DNA from: Clostridia bacterium
Lineage (GTDB): Bacteria > Bacillota > Clostridia > Christensenellales > Pumilibacteraceae
Length of the DNA: 64,000 nucleotides
Assembly: GCA_900767465.1 (NCBI GenBank)
Contig: CAAGAW010000009.1
Span: 310,001-374,000 of the forward strand
Direction of reading: 5' to 3'
Numbering within the stretch: position 1 is the stretch's first letter; each line of letters starts with the position of its first letter. Shown in pieces: positions 1 to 8,033 of the stretch. The notes beneath the pieces were generated by a model. That model did no database searches. It saw only the letters and a program-made list of their open reading frames with translations, and was not told the origin of the DNA. Both the position numbers and the translations under genes were made by a program.

Positions 1-577
1 ACGAGCGAATTTCGGTTACAAGTTCGGTGGAACGACGACGAAGCGCGTTTACGCCGAGAACGTATCCGAGAATGAACGCGGCGCAGCAAATAACAACGAA
101 CGACATAACCGAAAGCATTGCGAGCCAACTGAGTTTACCGACGGAAAGTATGCCGCACGCGCTGAAAATAAGAGTCGTGGGCGTAAAAAGAATCTGCAAC
201 GCTCCTTGAAGCCAGAGCCAGCCGCAAAGTTCGGCGATAAGAATAAGCACAAACGCCGAAACGAAATAACCGAGAACGTGGAAAACCGATTTTACGAGTT
301 TAACGTTTACGTGAGTTTGCGTATGCACGTCGGTAAGTAGCGTCTTATTAAGTCGTTTATATTCGGTTTCGCCCTCTTTTTTACCGCTCGTAAAGTTGAG
401 AATCGTAACGGGCGCAAGGAAAATTATTCCCATTACGAGTACGAGTATTCTGTTGAGGTCGGTGGCTATGAAAACGAATCCCACGAAGGTGAAAATAAGC
501 GTATAAAGATACATTTTCGCGCTCGAAAGCAGATACGTAACTATAGGTTTTCTTTCTTTTTTCCGTTGATTATCCAT
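1..577 (-). CDS. Unknown polytopic membrane protein, 3' end cut by window edge
   Basis: I do not recognise a family. Reading the minus strand from an ATG at 577 gives an open frame to position 1 with no stop, so at least 192 residues are present and the C-terminus lies outside. It begins MDNQRKKERKP, a basic cytoplasmic-looking start, and then shows about four hydrophobic segments near residues 23-39, 45-61, 105-127 and 150-177, with a charged stretch around residues 66-95. GGAG stands about 8 bases before the ATG, and a TTGCAA-17-TAAAAT promoter lies just upstream, so it probably has its own transcript rather than being the tail of the alr operon. The existence of the gene is well supported; its function is unknown. 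Confidence 0.75.
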   Translation of the reverse strand, partial: MDNQRKKERKPIVTYLLSSAKMYLYTLIFTFVGFVFIATDLNRILVLVMGIIFLAPVTILNFTSGKKEGETEYKRLNKTLLTDVHTQTHVNVKLVKSVFHVLGYFVSAFVLILIAELCGWLWLQGALQILFTPTTLIFSACGILSVGKLSWLAMLSVMSFVVICCAAFILGYVLGVNALRRRSTELVTEIRS

Positions 578-616
578 TATTTTCTCCGTTATGGCTTGTC
601 CGTTGATTATAAGTCT

Positions 617-645
617 ATTTTATCACTTTCTCGCCTGTTTTGCAA
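617..645 (-). promoter_or_regulatory. Sigma-A type promoter for the membrane-protein gene
   Basis: On the minus strand TTGCAA (640-645) and TAAAAT (617-622) are separated by 17 bases. Transcription would start near 610, about 33 bases before the ATG at 577. Confidence 0.6.
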
Positions 646-678
646 GAAAATAGGGTCCGTTTTGAAATTTCGCGAGTT

Positions 679-1677
679 TTACACGTAAATTTTGTCCGAA
701 CGCCGGTCGAACGACGTCAGAATCTCGTACGGGATCGTGTCGTAAGTCGTACAAAGAGCGCGCATACTCGCGCCGTTTCCGATAAAATAAGCGAAATCCC
801 CTTCGCGGCAATCGACGTTGCTTACGTCGAAAAAAGACACGTCCATGCAAATTTGTCCGACGGCACGGCATTTAATACCACAGACCGTCGCAAATAAGTC
901 CCGACGTCGCCGCATAAGTCCGTCGGCGTAACCGGCGGCAACGACAGCGATTTTTATATCCTTATCGGCAAAAAAATCCCCGTAACCTACCCGTTCGCCT
1001 TTTTTGATTTTTCTGACGGCAACTATCGGAGCAAACGCAGATGCAATCGGTTTAAGGTTATCCGCACCGTACCCGTAAAGTCCGATTCCCGCCCGGACGC
1101 AGTCCGAACAGAACGGCCTGCCGAGATTGAGCGCGCACGTCGCGGCAACCGACGATTCGATTTTCAGCGAAGCGGTCGCGCCGACAAACGTCGAAAGTTG
1201 ACGGTTGCTCGACTCTTTGTCCGATTCGTCGGCGATATGAGTAAAAACGTGCCTTACGTTCAGTCCGTTTTCCGTGGCCGCGCTTACGAGAGTTTTAAGC
1301 GTTTTCGGATCGCAGCCGTAACGGTTCATACCGGTATTCACGGCGATAGCGACGAATTTACATTTTTTCGCCGCACGTTTTATTCCCTCTTCGTCCGATA
1401 CGGTCGGGATTACGTTTTCCGGGTACGAGGAGTCGGAAATTACGCCGCCGAGAACGAAAACGGGTTCGGTTATCCCCGCCGTAGCAAGTTCGCGCGCTTC
1501 GCGGCTGTTTGCCACGGCGAAGGCGTAAACTTCGCGGCGGAGCGTGTGCGCGATTTTTACCGCGCCGTGACCGTAAGCGTTTGCCTTTACGACGGCTATA
1601 ATTTTTGCACCGAACGTTCGTGATTTTATCGCACGAGCGTTATAACGCAGGTTTTCGAGCGAGATTTCAAGATTCAC
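679..1677 (-). CDS. alr: Alanine racemase
   Basis: PLP-dependent interconversion of L- and D-alanine in the cytoplasm, supplying D-alanine for peptidoglycan. The PLP lysine is K31 in VVKANAYGHG, and the second catalytic residue is Y232 in RVGYGD near the start of the C-terminal beta domain. At 332 residues it is somewhat shorter than the usual 360-390. The frame is open upstream into yraN, but I chose the GTG at 1677 because a GGGAGG ribosome binding site sits 6-12 bases before it and the family N-terminus (a strand, then RYNARAIKS) begins there. It is the last gene downstream of yraN, 59 bases away, with no obvious own promoter, so it is probably read from the ffh operon. Confidence 0.93.
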   Translation of the reverse strand: MNLEISLENLRYNARAIKSRTFGAKIIAVVKANAYGHGAVKIAHTLRREVYAFAVANSREARELATAGITEPVFVLGGVISDSSYPENVIPTVSDEEGIKRAAKKCKFVAIAVNTGMNRYGCDPKTLKTLVSAATENGLNVRHVFTHIADESDKESSNRQLSTFVGATASLKIESSVAATCALNLGRPFCSDCVRAGIGLYGYGADNLKPIASAFAPIVAVRKIKKGERVGYGDFFADKDIKIAVVAAGYADGLMRRRRDLFATVCGIKCRAVGQICMDVSFFDVSNVDCREGDFAYFIGNGASMRALCTTYDTIPYEILTSFDRRSDKIYV

Positions 1678-1736
1678 TATACGCCTCCCGCTATAATTTA
1701 TGCGAGCGATGACGTAAAAAGTGATTTTCGGATAAA

Positions 1737-2102
1737 CTAGTACCGCATATAACTGTCGAACGCGTTTTCGATATGTTCTATCCGCTTGTCTTCGGTATAA
1801 ACTTCGATAACGTCGAAACGTACAGATTGATTGTAAAGTCGGCGTTTTGCTATATACTGACACGCAACCTGATTGATTTTGTTGCGTTTATGAAACCCTA
1901 CCGCGTCCGCGCCGTAACCGAACTTGTCGTTAAGTCGAGTTTTAACCTCTACGAAAACGATAAATCCGTCGTGCGCCGCTATTATGTCGATTTCGCCGAC
2001 GTTGGTTCGGAAGTTGCGTTCGATAATTTCGTATCCCTTTCCGATAAGGTAATTTGCTGCAATTTCCTCACCGCTGTCGCCGATGTTTTTCGTTGTGAAC
2101 AT
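1737..2102 (-). CDS. yraN: YraN/UPF0102 family endonuclease-like protein
   Basis: Small 121-residue protein of the UPF0102 family, which has a restriction-endonuclease-like fold. The typical motifs are present: GEEIAANYLIGKGYEI at the N-terminus, GEIDIIAAHDGFIVFVEVK (the D and ExK positions of the nuclease core, residues 37-55), and a closing RFDVIEV segment. Its cellular role is not established; a link to DNA processing is inferred from the fold. It lies 9 bases downstream of rnhB, the common arrangement rnhB-yraN. The ATG at 2102 is preceded by GAGGGAAGA. Confidence 0.9.
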   Translation of the reverse strand: MFTTKNIGDSGEEIAANYLIGKGYEIIERNFRTNVGEIDIIAAHDGFIVFVEVKTRLNDKFGYGADAVGFHKRNKINQVACQYIAKRRLYNQSVRFDVIEVYTEDKRIEHIENAFDSYMRY

Positions 2103-2111
2103 TCTCTTCCC

Positions 2112-2699
2112 TCAGATAAAGTTTTTTATAAAACTGCGACGGTGAAGCGGACACGGACCGTATTTTTTGAGCGCGGCTATATGTTCCGCCGTTCCGTAAC
2201 CTTTGTTGCGGGCAAATCCGTACTGCGGATATAGCTCGTCGGCCTTTATCATAAACCGGTCCCGAGTTACTTTCGCGATGATCGAAGCCGCCGCGATATT
2301 GTAACTGAGCGCGTCGCCGTGAATAATCGACTCGGTTTTTACGCCGACGTCGAGTTTTACCGCGTCGATAAGCACGAGATCGGGTATAGGCATAAGATCG
2401 GCTATACATTCGCGCATTGCCTTTTTCGTCGCTTCGAGAATATTGAGTTCGTCTATTTCTTCGCTCGTAACCGAAGCAACCGAATACGCAGCCTTTGCGG
2501 TAATGAGGTCGAAAAGTTGCTCGCGGCGCGTTTCGCTGAGTTTTTTGCTGTCGTTGATTTTATCGATCGGCTCGTCGAGCGGTAGCATACAGCACGCAGT
2601 CGTAACGGGACCCGCGAGCGGACCTCTGCCCACCTCGTCTACGCCGGCTACGAACTTAACCCCGAATTTAAGGTCGAAATCGAATAAGTCTTTAGTCAT
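2112..2699 (-). CDS. rnhB: Ribonuclease HII
   Basis: Cleaves the RNA strand of RNA-DNA hybrids and removes misincorporated ribonucleotides from DNA. It starts MTKDLFDFD and carries the RNase HII signature VAGVDEVGRGPLAGPV with the first acidic pair, then the GDALSYNIAAASIIAKVTRD block, with further acidic residues in DLVLIDAVK. The 195-residue length is usual. The same frame continues upstream through rbgA, but the ATG at 2699 has a GAGGTG site before it and gives the family N-terminus. The start overlaps the 3' end of rbgA by 8 bases, implying translational coupling. Confidence 0.95.
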   Translation of the reverse strand: MTKDLFDFDLKFGVKFVAGVDEVGRGPLAGPVTTACCMLPLDEPIDKINDSKKLSETRREQLFDLITAKAAYSVASVTSEEIDELNILEATKKAMRECIADLMPIPDLVLIDAVKLDVGVKTESIIHGDALSYNIAAASIIAKVTRDRFMIKADELYPQYGFARNKGYGTAEHIAALKKYGPCPLHRRSFIKNFI

Positions 2700-3540
2700 C
2701 TGACACCTCGTCAAGCGTGATTCTTCCCAGCCTTCCCTTTCTGAAATCGTCGATAAGCGCGACGGACGCGCGGTCGAGATCGGCGTCGCCGCCGCGAAGC
2801 AAAAAACCGCGACTTTTTGCAACCGAAGTAAGATCGGATTCTCCGTCGCCTGCGGGAGTAAAGCCGTATCTTGCCGTAATCGCGTCGGGTCTGACCGCGT
2901 CGAGATCGCGGATAAGTTCGATTGCAAGTTCGTAACCGTCAACCACTTCGTCTTTGATGCTGCCGAGATAAGCAAGACGGCGCGCGACGGTCTGATCGGA
3001 AAGCTTGGGATAAAGCGTACCGGGAGTATCGAGGACCTCGACCGTATCGTTTACTTTGAACCATTGTTTTCCGCGGGTAACGCCCGCTTTGTTGCCGGTA
3101 ATCGCTTTCGCTTTGCCGATAAGATTGTTTATTATCGTCGATTTGCCCGTGTTCGGAACGCCTAAAACCATTGCTTTAACGCTCGTTTTAACGCCTTTTG
3201 CCGCATATCTTGAAATTTTTTCCGAACAAAGCCTGCGAATTTCCGTGACGATAACGGCGCAACTTTTGCTCGCCGAAGCGTTGGTAACCACCGCAACGCT
3301 TCTTTCGCCCGTAAGTTTTCGTTTCCATTTTTCGGTTTGCGCGGGATCGGCAAGGTCGGCCTTATTCAGCACGTAAACTACCGGAAGGCGCAGAATATAC
3401 CGCTCGAAGTCGGGATTTATACAACTACGAGGTGCGCGGGCGTCAAGAACGTACACAAGACAATCTATCAGTCTGATATTTTCCTCTATCATACGGATAG
3501 ATTTCGTCATATGCCCGGGATACCAGTTTATATTAGCCAT
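2692..3540 (-). CDS. rbgA: Ribosome biogenesis GTPase RbgA (YlqF)
   Basis: Circularly permuted GTPase needed for late assembly of the 50S subunit. Motif order confirms the permutation: G4 NKAD at residues 59-62, then G1 GVPNTGKS at 127-134, then G3 DTPG at 171-174. The N-terminus MANINWYPGHMTK is diagnostic of YlqF. It has 282 residues, the family length. I chose the ATG at 3540 because it has GGAGG upstream and overlaps the trmD stop by one base (TGATG); the longer open frame only adds unconserved sequence. In Bacillus-type operons rplS usually sits between trmD and this gene; here it is absent. Confidence 0.96.
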   Translation of the reverse strand: MANINWYPGHMTKSIRMIEENIRLIDCLVYVLDARAPRSCINPDFERYILRLPVVYVLNKADLADPAQTEKWKRKLTGERSVAVVTNASASKSCAVIVTEIRRLCSEKISRYAAKGVKTSVKAMVLGVPNTGKSTIINNLIGKAKAITGNKAGVTRGKQWFKVNDTVEVLDTPGTLYPKLSDQTVARRLAYLGSIKDEVVDGYELAIELIRDLDAVRPDAITARYGFTPAGDGESDLTSVAKSRGFLLRGGDADLDRASVALIDDFRKGRLGRITLDEVSDD

Positions 3541-4217
3541 CAGTCCTCCAAAAGGTCGGGGCGCAGTTTTTTGGTAAGTATCTCCGACTGTTCGCGCCGC
3601 CACTTTTCAACGTTTGCGTGATGACCGGATAAAAGCACGTCCGGAACGGAAATTCCTTCAAAAACCGCGGGGCGCGTGTATTGCGGATATTCGAGCGTGT
3701 TCGACGAAAAAGACTCTTCTTTTACCGAATCTTCCGAACCGAGTACGCCGTCTATATACCTCGCCACGCAGTCGATAACGACCATCGCGGGGAGTTCGCC
3801 GCCGGTAAGTACGTAATCGCCTATCGAAATTTCATCGTCGAAGCAAAGGTCGAGAACACGCTGATCCACGCCCTCGTAATGTCCGCAAAGCAATAAAATA
3901 CGTTTGCTTTCGATTGCGGCAAGCGATTTTACGAGCGGCATATCCAGTCGTTTGCCTTTAGGCGACATATAGATACGCAACGCTTCGTGATCTGGATCGA
4001 CGGCGTTTACCGCGTCGAATATCGGTTGCGGGAGCATTACCATTCCCGCTCCGCCGCCGAACGGATAATCGTCGCATTTTTTATGTTTGTCGGCGGAAAA
4101 TTCGCGTATATCGGTTACGTTTATTTCGATAAGTCCCTTTTCGCGCGCTTTGCCGATAATACTTTCTCTTAGCGGCGCAAACATTTCGGGAAAAAGCGTA
4201 AGTACGTCAATCCTCAT
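3540..4217 (-). CDS. trmD: tRNA (guanine-37-N1)-methyltransferase TrmD
   Basis: SAM-dependent methylation of G37 in tRNAs, which prevents +1 frameshifting. The protein is 225 residues and begins MRIDVLTLFPEMF. The SPOUT knot segments are seen as LLLCGHYEGVDQRV and SIGDYVLTGGELPAMVVID, followed by the conserved C-terminal region with YTRPAVFEGISVPDVLLSGHH. It overlaps rimM by 11 bases upstream and rbgA by one base downstream, so translation of the three is probably coupled. Confidence 0.97.
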   Translation of the reverse strand: MRIDVLTLFPEMFAPLRESIIGKAREKGLIEINVTDIREFSADKHKKCDDYPFGGGAGMVMLPQPIFDAVNAVDPDHEALRIYMSPKGKRLDMPLVKSLAAIESKRILLLCGHYEGVDQRVLDLCFDDEISIGDYVLTGGELPAMVVIDCVARYIDGVLGSEDSVKEESFSSNTLEYPQYTRPAVFEGISVPDVLLSGHHANVEKWRREQSEILTKKLRPDLLED

Positions 4218-4716
4218 AAACGCTTACCTCGTCGAAAACCGATTTAAAAAGTACGATAACGCCGGCCTCGACGTCCACTTTTACGATAAGTTTTTTGAGA
4301 AACGGGAAACGAACGGTTTTTTTACCGTCCGAAACGGTATAAACGTCCGCCGCGCCGTACTGGCTTACGTCGGTAACTTTTCCTACCTCCGCGCCGTCGT
4401 CGGTAAACACCTTACACCCTAGTATGTCTGATATAAAGTAACTGCCCTCACCCGGATCGACTGCGTTTATTCTGTCGATTTCGATAAACGAGTCCTTAAG
4501 ATTTTCGGCGGCGGTGCGATCCTCAACCCCGGCGACTTTAAGATAAACGAAACTCTCGTCGAATCGCATCGACGTTATTTTTCTCGGCGAGCCGCCGATA
4601 TAAACGAGTTTCAGTTTTTTGTATCTTTCCGCGTCGTCGGTGAGCGGTTTTACCTTAAATTCGCCTCGGATTCCGGTCGCTTTAAGGATTTGACCTATCG
4701 TAATAAAATCGTTCAT
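4207..4716 (-). CDS. rimM: 16S rRNA processing protein RimM
   Basis: Assists maturation of the head of the 30S subunit through ribosomal protein S19. The 169-residue protein has the N-terminal RimM beta barrel beginning ITIGQILKATGIRGEFKVKPLTDD, and the C-terminal PRC-barrel region with VGKVTDVSQYGAADVYTV. It sits between khpA and trmD as in many Bacillota. Its SD is weak (GGGG, 8 bases before the ATG), and a strong hairpin lies in the 54-base gap from khpA. Confidence 0.95.
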   Translation of the reverse strand: MNDFITIGQILKATGIRGEFKVKPLTDDAERYKKLKLVYIGGSPRKITSMRFDESFVYLKVAGVEDRTAAENLKDSFIEIDRINAVDPGEGSYFISDILGCKVFTDDGAEVGKVTDVSQYGAADVYTVSDGKKTVRFPFLKKLIVKVDVEAGVIVLFKSVFDEVSVYED

Positions 4717-4736
4717 AATAACCCCGATTTACACAA

Positions 4737-4764
4737 ATCAGAGGGCGCGAAAAAGCCCTCTGAT
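4737..4764 (-). terminator. Hairpin between khpA and rimM (possible attenuator)
   Basis: A perfect 10-bp stem, ATCAGAGGGC paired with GCCCTCTGAT around an 8-base loop. In the minus direction the 3' arm is followed by TTGTG rather than a long U tract, so it may be a partial terminator or an RNA processing/stability element inside the operon. Confidence 0.55.
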
Positions 4765-4770
4765 CGTCGT

Positions 4771-5001
4771 TTACTCGTTTGCTTCGAGAATGTTTACCGT
4801 ATACTTCACGCCGTTTTTTGCTCCGGCGGCTTTGACTATCGTACGAATGGCTTTCGCTATTTTACCGTCCTTACCGATAACCTTGCCCATATCGGATTTT
4901 GCGACCTGAATGTCTACGGCGTTGTCCTCGCCTTCGGTTACTTTTACTTCGTCCGCATTATCGACGAGCGACGTAACCAGAAATTTAACAAGTTCAGTCA
5001 T
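4771..5001 (-). CDS. khpA: KH-domain RNA-binding protein KhpA (YlqC)
   Basis: A single KH domain of 76 residues. The GxxG loop is visible as VIGKDGKIAKAIR. In Gram-positive bacteria KhpA pairs with KhpB and binds many RNAs, influencing cell elongation and sRNA function; that role is known from the family and not shown here. It lies 25 bases downstream of rpsP, its standard position. Confidence 0.94.
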   Translation of the reverse strand: MTELVKFLVTSLVDNADEVKVTEGEDNAVDIQVAKSDMGKVIGKDGKIAKAIRTIVKAAGAKNGVKYTVNILEANE

Positions 5002-5026
5002 ATTTTCTCCTTATTGCCGAAAAAGG

Positions 5027-5320
5027 TCAGTCCTTCTTTTTCTTGATTGCGTTGGTTTTAGCGGGCATAGCCTTCTTCTCGAGAAGTCCGGTCTCGACTA
5101 AAAGCGCGCGGACGGTGTCGGTAGGCTGTGCGCCTTTTGCGATCCAGTCTTTCGCTTTGTCAGCGTCGATTTTGATCTCGGCGGGGTTAAGTTTCGGATT
5201 GTAAGTTCCGACGATGTCGATGAACTTGCCGTCTCTGGGGGAGCGCGAATCCGCCACTACCACTCTGTAAAAGGGGTTCTTCTTGTCGCCAAGACGAGTG
5301 AGTCTCATTTTTACTGCCAT
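5027..5320 (-). CDS. rpsP: 30S ribosomal protein S16
   Basis: Starts [34 protein letters not shown], the S16 signature, and is 97 residues long with a lysine-rich tail (NAIKKKKD). It assembles early into the 30S body. AAGGAG lies before the ATG at 5320. It is 50 bases downstream of ffh and upstream of khpA, in the conserved order. Confidence 0.98.
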   Translation of the reverse strand: MAVKMRLTRLGDKKNPFYRVVVADSRSPRDGKFIDIVGTYNPKLNPAEIKIDADKAKDWIAKGAQPTDTVRALLVETGLLEKKAMPAKTNAIKKKKD

Positions 5321-5370
5321 TTTTTTATTCTCCTTGAAATAAATTGCTTTAATTTATATTACGCCCCGCG

Positions 5371-6705
5371 TTAAAACGGGAATCGTTTACCCTTTTTGAA
5401 TCCGCCGAACGAACCGTTTTTCATACGTTTCATAAGTTCTTTGGTCTGGTCGAATTGTTTCAACAGTTGATTCACGTCCTGCACGGACGTTCCGCTTCCT
5501 TTTGCGATCCTCACTCTTCTCGACGACTTAATAATTTCTGGTTTGTCCCGTTCTTCTTTCGTCATCGAACGGATTATCGCTTTATACTTTTCGATACGGC
5601 TCTCGTCGATGTCTTTTTCGGAAATCTTCAGATTCGACATACCGGGAATCATACCCATAAGATCGGTCATGTTACCCATCTTTTTAAGGCTTTCGAACTG
5701 AACGAGGAAGTCGTCGAGGGTGAAAGAAGCCTCGCGGAGTTTTTTCTCCATCTGCTTCATTTGCTCTTCGGAAACGGCAGATTGCGCCTTTTCGATAAGC
5801 GTAAGCACGTCGCCCATACCGAGGATTCGCGAAGCCATACGGTCGGGATAGAACGGTTCGATATCTTCGGATTTTTCGCCGACGCCGCAGAATTTGATCG
5901 GTTTGCCGGTAACCGCACGTATCGAAAGAGCCGCGCCGCCGCGCGTATCGCCGTCGAGTTTTGTAAGTATAACTCCGGTAATATCGAGCGCGTTATTAAA
6001 GGTTTCGGCTACCGTAACCGCGTCCTGACCCGTCATAGCGTCTACCGTAAGCAGAATTTCGGTCGGGTTCACGGCGGCTTTTACGTCTTTGAGTTCCTGC
6101 ATCAACGCTTCGTCGATATGAAGTCGTCCCGCAATATCGATAACGACCGTGTCGTAACCTTTGGAAAGCGCGTATTCGACCGCTTCTTTCGCCGTTTTTT
6201 CGGGCTTGTTCGTTCCGCGCTCGAAAACTTCGGTATTTACGCCCTTGCCCACCACTTTAAGTTGGTTGATTGCGGCGGGACGATAAATATCGCACGCGAC
6301 GAGCATCGGTTTTTTACCCGACTTAATGAGATGACGGCAAAGTTTTCCGCACATCGTGGTTTTGCCCGCGCCCTGAAGTCCGCAAAGCATTATCACCGTA
6401 GGCGGCTTGGACGAAACTTCGAGTTTCGCGTTGGTACTGCCCATAAGCGCGATAAGTTCGTCGTTTACGATTTTAACGACCTGCTGACCGGGCGTAAGGC
6501 TTTTAAGCACTTCTTCGCCGACCGCTTTTTCGCTCACTTTCGCAACGAAGTCTTTAACGACGGTAAAATTTACGTCGGCCTCGAGCAGCGCAATACGGAT
6601 TTCGCGCATCGCCTGCTTGATTTCAAGTTCGGTCAACTTGCCTTTTGACTTGATCTTGCTGAAAATATGGTTGAGTTTTTCGCTCAGTCCGCTGAATAAA
6701 GCCAT
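5371..6705 (-). CDS. ffh: Signal recognition particle protein Ffh
   Basis: GTPase subunit of the signal recognition particle; it binds 4.5S/scRNA and signal sequences and docks with FtsY. The 444-residue protein has the N domain (about 1-85), the G domain with P-loop GLQGAGKTT (109-117), DIYRPAA, TKLDGDTRGGA and a methionine-rich M domain from about residue 320 (MGNMTDLMGMIPGM and SRRVRIAKGSG, the RNA-binding helix). The G3 motif reads DIAGR at 190-194, where the family has DTAGR; the codon is ATT at 6133-6135. The rest of the G domain looks intact. The ATG at 6705 overlaps the ylxM stop by one base. Confidence 0.97.
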   Translation of the reverse strand: MALFSGLSEKLNHIFSKIKSKGKLTELEIKQAMREIRIALLEADVNFTVVKDFVAKVSEKAVGEEVLKSLTPGQQVVKIVNDELIALMGSTNAKLEVSSKPPTVIMLCGLQGAGKTTMCGKLCRHLIKSGKKPMLVACDIYRPAAINQLKVVGKGVNTEVFERGTNKPEKTAKEAVEYALSKGYDTVVIDIAGRLHIDEALMQELKDVKAAVNPTEILLTVDAMTGQDAVTVAETFNNALDITGVILTKLDGDTRGGAALSIRAVTGKPIKFCGVGEKSEDIEPFYPDRMASRILGMGDVLTLIEKAQSAVSEEQMKQMEKKLREASFTLDDFLVQFESLKKMGNMTDLMGMIPGMSNLKISEKDIDESRIEKYKAIIRSMTKEERDKPEIIKSSRRVRIAKGSGTSVQDVNQLLKQFDQTKELMKRMKNGSFGGFKKGKRFPF

Positions 6706-7037
6706 CAGATCTCCTGCATAAAATCGAGTAAACCGGTTAAAACCTTTTCCGCCTCGTCCGTTTTGTTTTCGGATAAAAGGTTACGAGCCTCTTCGACCTT
6801 CGCTTGTGTTGCCGTTCGTTCCGACACGACGCCGAGCGCGTTTTCGTAACCGCGAAGTTGCTCGCCCGCACGGACGATAACGTCGCGAACCGCCTGACGA
6901 GTAACGCCGGCGTTTTCCGCGATTTCGGCAAGCGAAAGGTCGTAATCGTAGTAACTCGTCAGTATTTCGCGTTGTCGTGCCGTAAGAAGCGCGCCGTAAG
7001 CGTCTTTGAGTTCTGCGATTTCAAGATCCTTTTGCAA
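6705..7037 (-). CDS. ylxM: YlxM-family HTH protein of the SRP operon
   Basis: 110-residue protein with a sigma-70 region 4-like helix-turn-helix (LTARQREILTSYYDYDLSLAEIAENAGVTRQAVRDVIVRA, residues 17-57). In streptococci YlxM interacts with the SRP and stimulates its GTPase; a role in regulating ffh has also been proposed. The start is TTG at 7037, preceded by GGAGAAGGG. It is the first gene of the ffh operon, with a clear promoter at 7089-7117. Confidence 0.92.
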   Translation of the reverse strand: MQKDLEIAELKDAYGALLTARQREILTSYYDYDLSLAEIAENAGVTRQAVRDVIVRAGEQLRGYENALGVVSERTATQAKVEEARNLLSENKTDEAEKVLTGLLDFMQEI

Positions 7038-7059
7038 TTTGCCCTTCTCCGAAAATAAA

Positions 7060-7085
7060 GGTGTAAAGCAAAATTACTTTACACC
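7060..7085 (-). terminator. Hairpin: ftsY terminator and 5' end of the ylxM-ffh mRNA
   Basis: A perfect 9-bp stem GGTGTAAAG/CTTTACACC with an 8-base loop, followed in the minus direction by TTTATTTT. It can end transcripts from ftsY. The TTGACA-17-TATTAT promoter at 7089-7117 would start transcription around 7082-7083, so the same hairpin would form the extreme 5' end of the ylxM-ffh message. Confidence 0.65.
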
Positions 7086-7088
7086 GAT

Positions 7089-7117
7089 ATAATAACATAT
7101 TTCAATTTCGCTGTCAA
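7089..7117 (-). promoter_or_regulatory. Promoter of the ylxM-ffh-rpsP operon
   Basis: On the minus strand TTGACA (7112-7117) and TATTAT (7089-7094) are 17 bases apart, in the gap just after the ftsY stop. Confidence 0.75.
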
Positions 7118-7123
7118 GCGTTT

Positions 7124-8023
7124 TTAAGCAAGAATTTCGTCCACGAACGATTCCGGATCGAAAAGCTCGAGGTCGTCTATTCCCTCACCCACTCCGACGT
7201 ATACGACGGGAACTTCGAGTTCGTTGGTGATCGCGAACACGACGCCGCCTTTTGCCGTACCGTCGAGTTTGGTAAGAATTATGCCGTCGATATCCACGAC
7301 CTCGTTAAAAACGTCCACCTGCGAAAGCGCGTTCTGTCCGGTCGTTGCGTCGAGAACGATATAGTTAAGGTACATTGCGTCCGGCATTTCGCGCGTTACG
7401 ATACGCGAAATTTTGCCGAGTTCGTCCATAAGATTCTTTTTGTTATGGAGTCTGCCCGCCGTATCGATTAAAATAACGTCGTTTTTCTTGGCTTTCGCGC
7501 TTGTAAGAGCGTCGAATACGACCGACGCGGGATCCGCGCCTTCGGCTTGCTTTACGATTCTTACGCCCGCGCGTTCCGCCCATACGGTAAGTTGATCGGC
7601 GGCGGCGGCGCGGAAAGTATCGGCGGCAACAAGAAGTACGTCGTGCCCCTCCTTTTTGAACTTTTTGGCGAGTTTTCCCATTGCGGTGGTTTTACCAACG
7701 CCGTTTACGCCCGAAACCATAATTACGAGCGGATAGTCGTATTCCGGGACTTCGGGTTCGGTGAGAATTTCGACCATAAGGCGTTTGAGTTCGTCCTTAG
7801 CCTTGCTACGGTCGCGTATGAGTTTTTCGTCTACCGCGTCGCGAAGTTCGTCTAAAATACGCTCGGTAGTAGCCGCGCCGACGTCGGACGAAAGCAGAAT
7901 ATATTCGAGTTCGTCGTAGAAGTCGTCGTTCATCACTCCGCCGGTAAAGAGTTTGTTGAGTTTGAACGACAAAACCTCTTTGGTTTTTTTGAGTCCTTCT
8001 TTTATCTTCGAGAAAAAGCCCAT
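7124..8023 (-). CDS. ftsY: Signal recognition particle receptor FtsY
   Basis: SRP receptor GTPase that docks ribosome-nascent-chain-SRP complexes at the membrane. At 299 residues it has only the NG core; the long acidic A domain of proteobacterial FtsY is missing, as is usual in Bacillota. Motifs: GVNGVGKTT P-loop, DTFRAAAADQL, DTAGRLHNKKNL (G3 intact, unlike the Ffh of this window), TKLDGTAKGG, and the closing GVGEGIDDLELFDPESFV. The ATG at 8023 lies 10 bases after the smc stop, so smc and ftsY are cotranscribed. Confidence 0.97.
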   Translation of the reverse strand: MGFFSKIKEGLKKTKEVLSFKLNKLFTGGVMNDDFYDELEYILLSSDVGAATTERILDELRDAVDEKLIRDRSKAKDELKRLMVEILTEPEVPEYDYPLVIMVSGVNGVGKTTAMGKLAKKFKKEGHDVLLVAADTFRAAAADQLTVWAERAGVRIVKQAEGADPASVVFDALTSAKAKKNDVILIDTAGRLHNKKNLMDELGKISRIVTREMPDAMYLNYIVLDATTGQNALSQVDVFNEVVDIDGIILTKLDGTAKGGVVFAITNELEVPVVYVGVGEGIDDLELFDPESFVDEILA

Positions 8024-8033
8024 AATTTATCCC

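Noticed and set aside
1678..1863. Longer alr protein starting at 1863
   Set aside because: The extra 62 residues lie inside yraN in another frame and are arginine-rich; the GTG at 1677 has a strong SD.
5455..6648. Plus-strand open frame of 397 codons opposite ffh
   Set aside because: Shadow of ffh by codon usage; its residues match no family I know.
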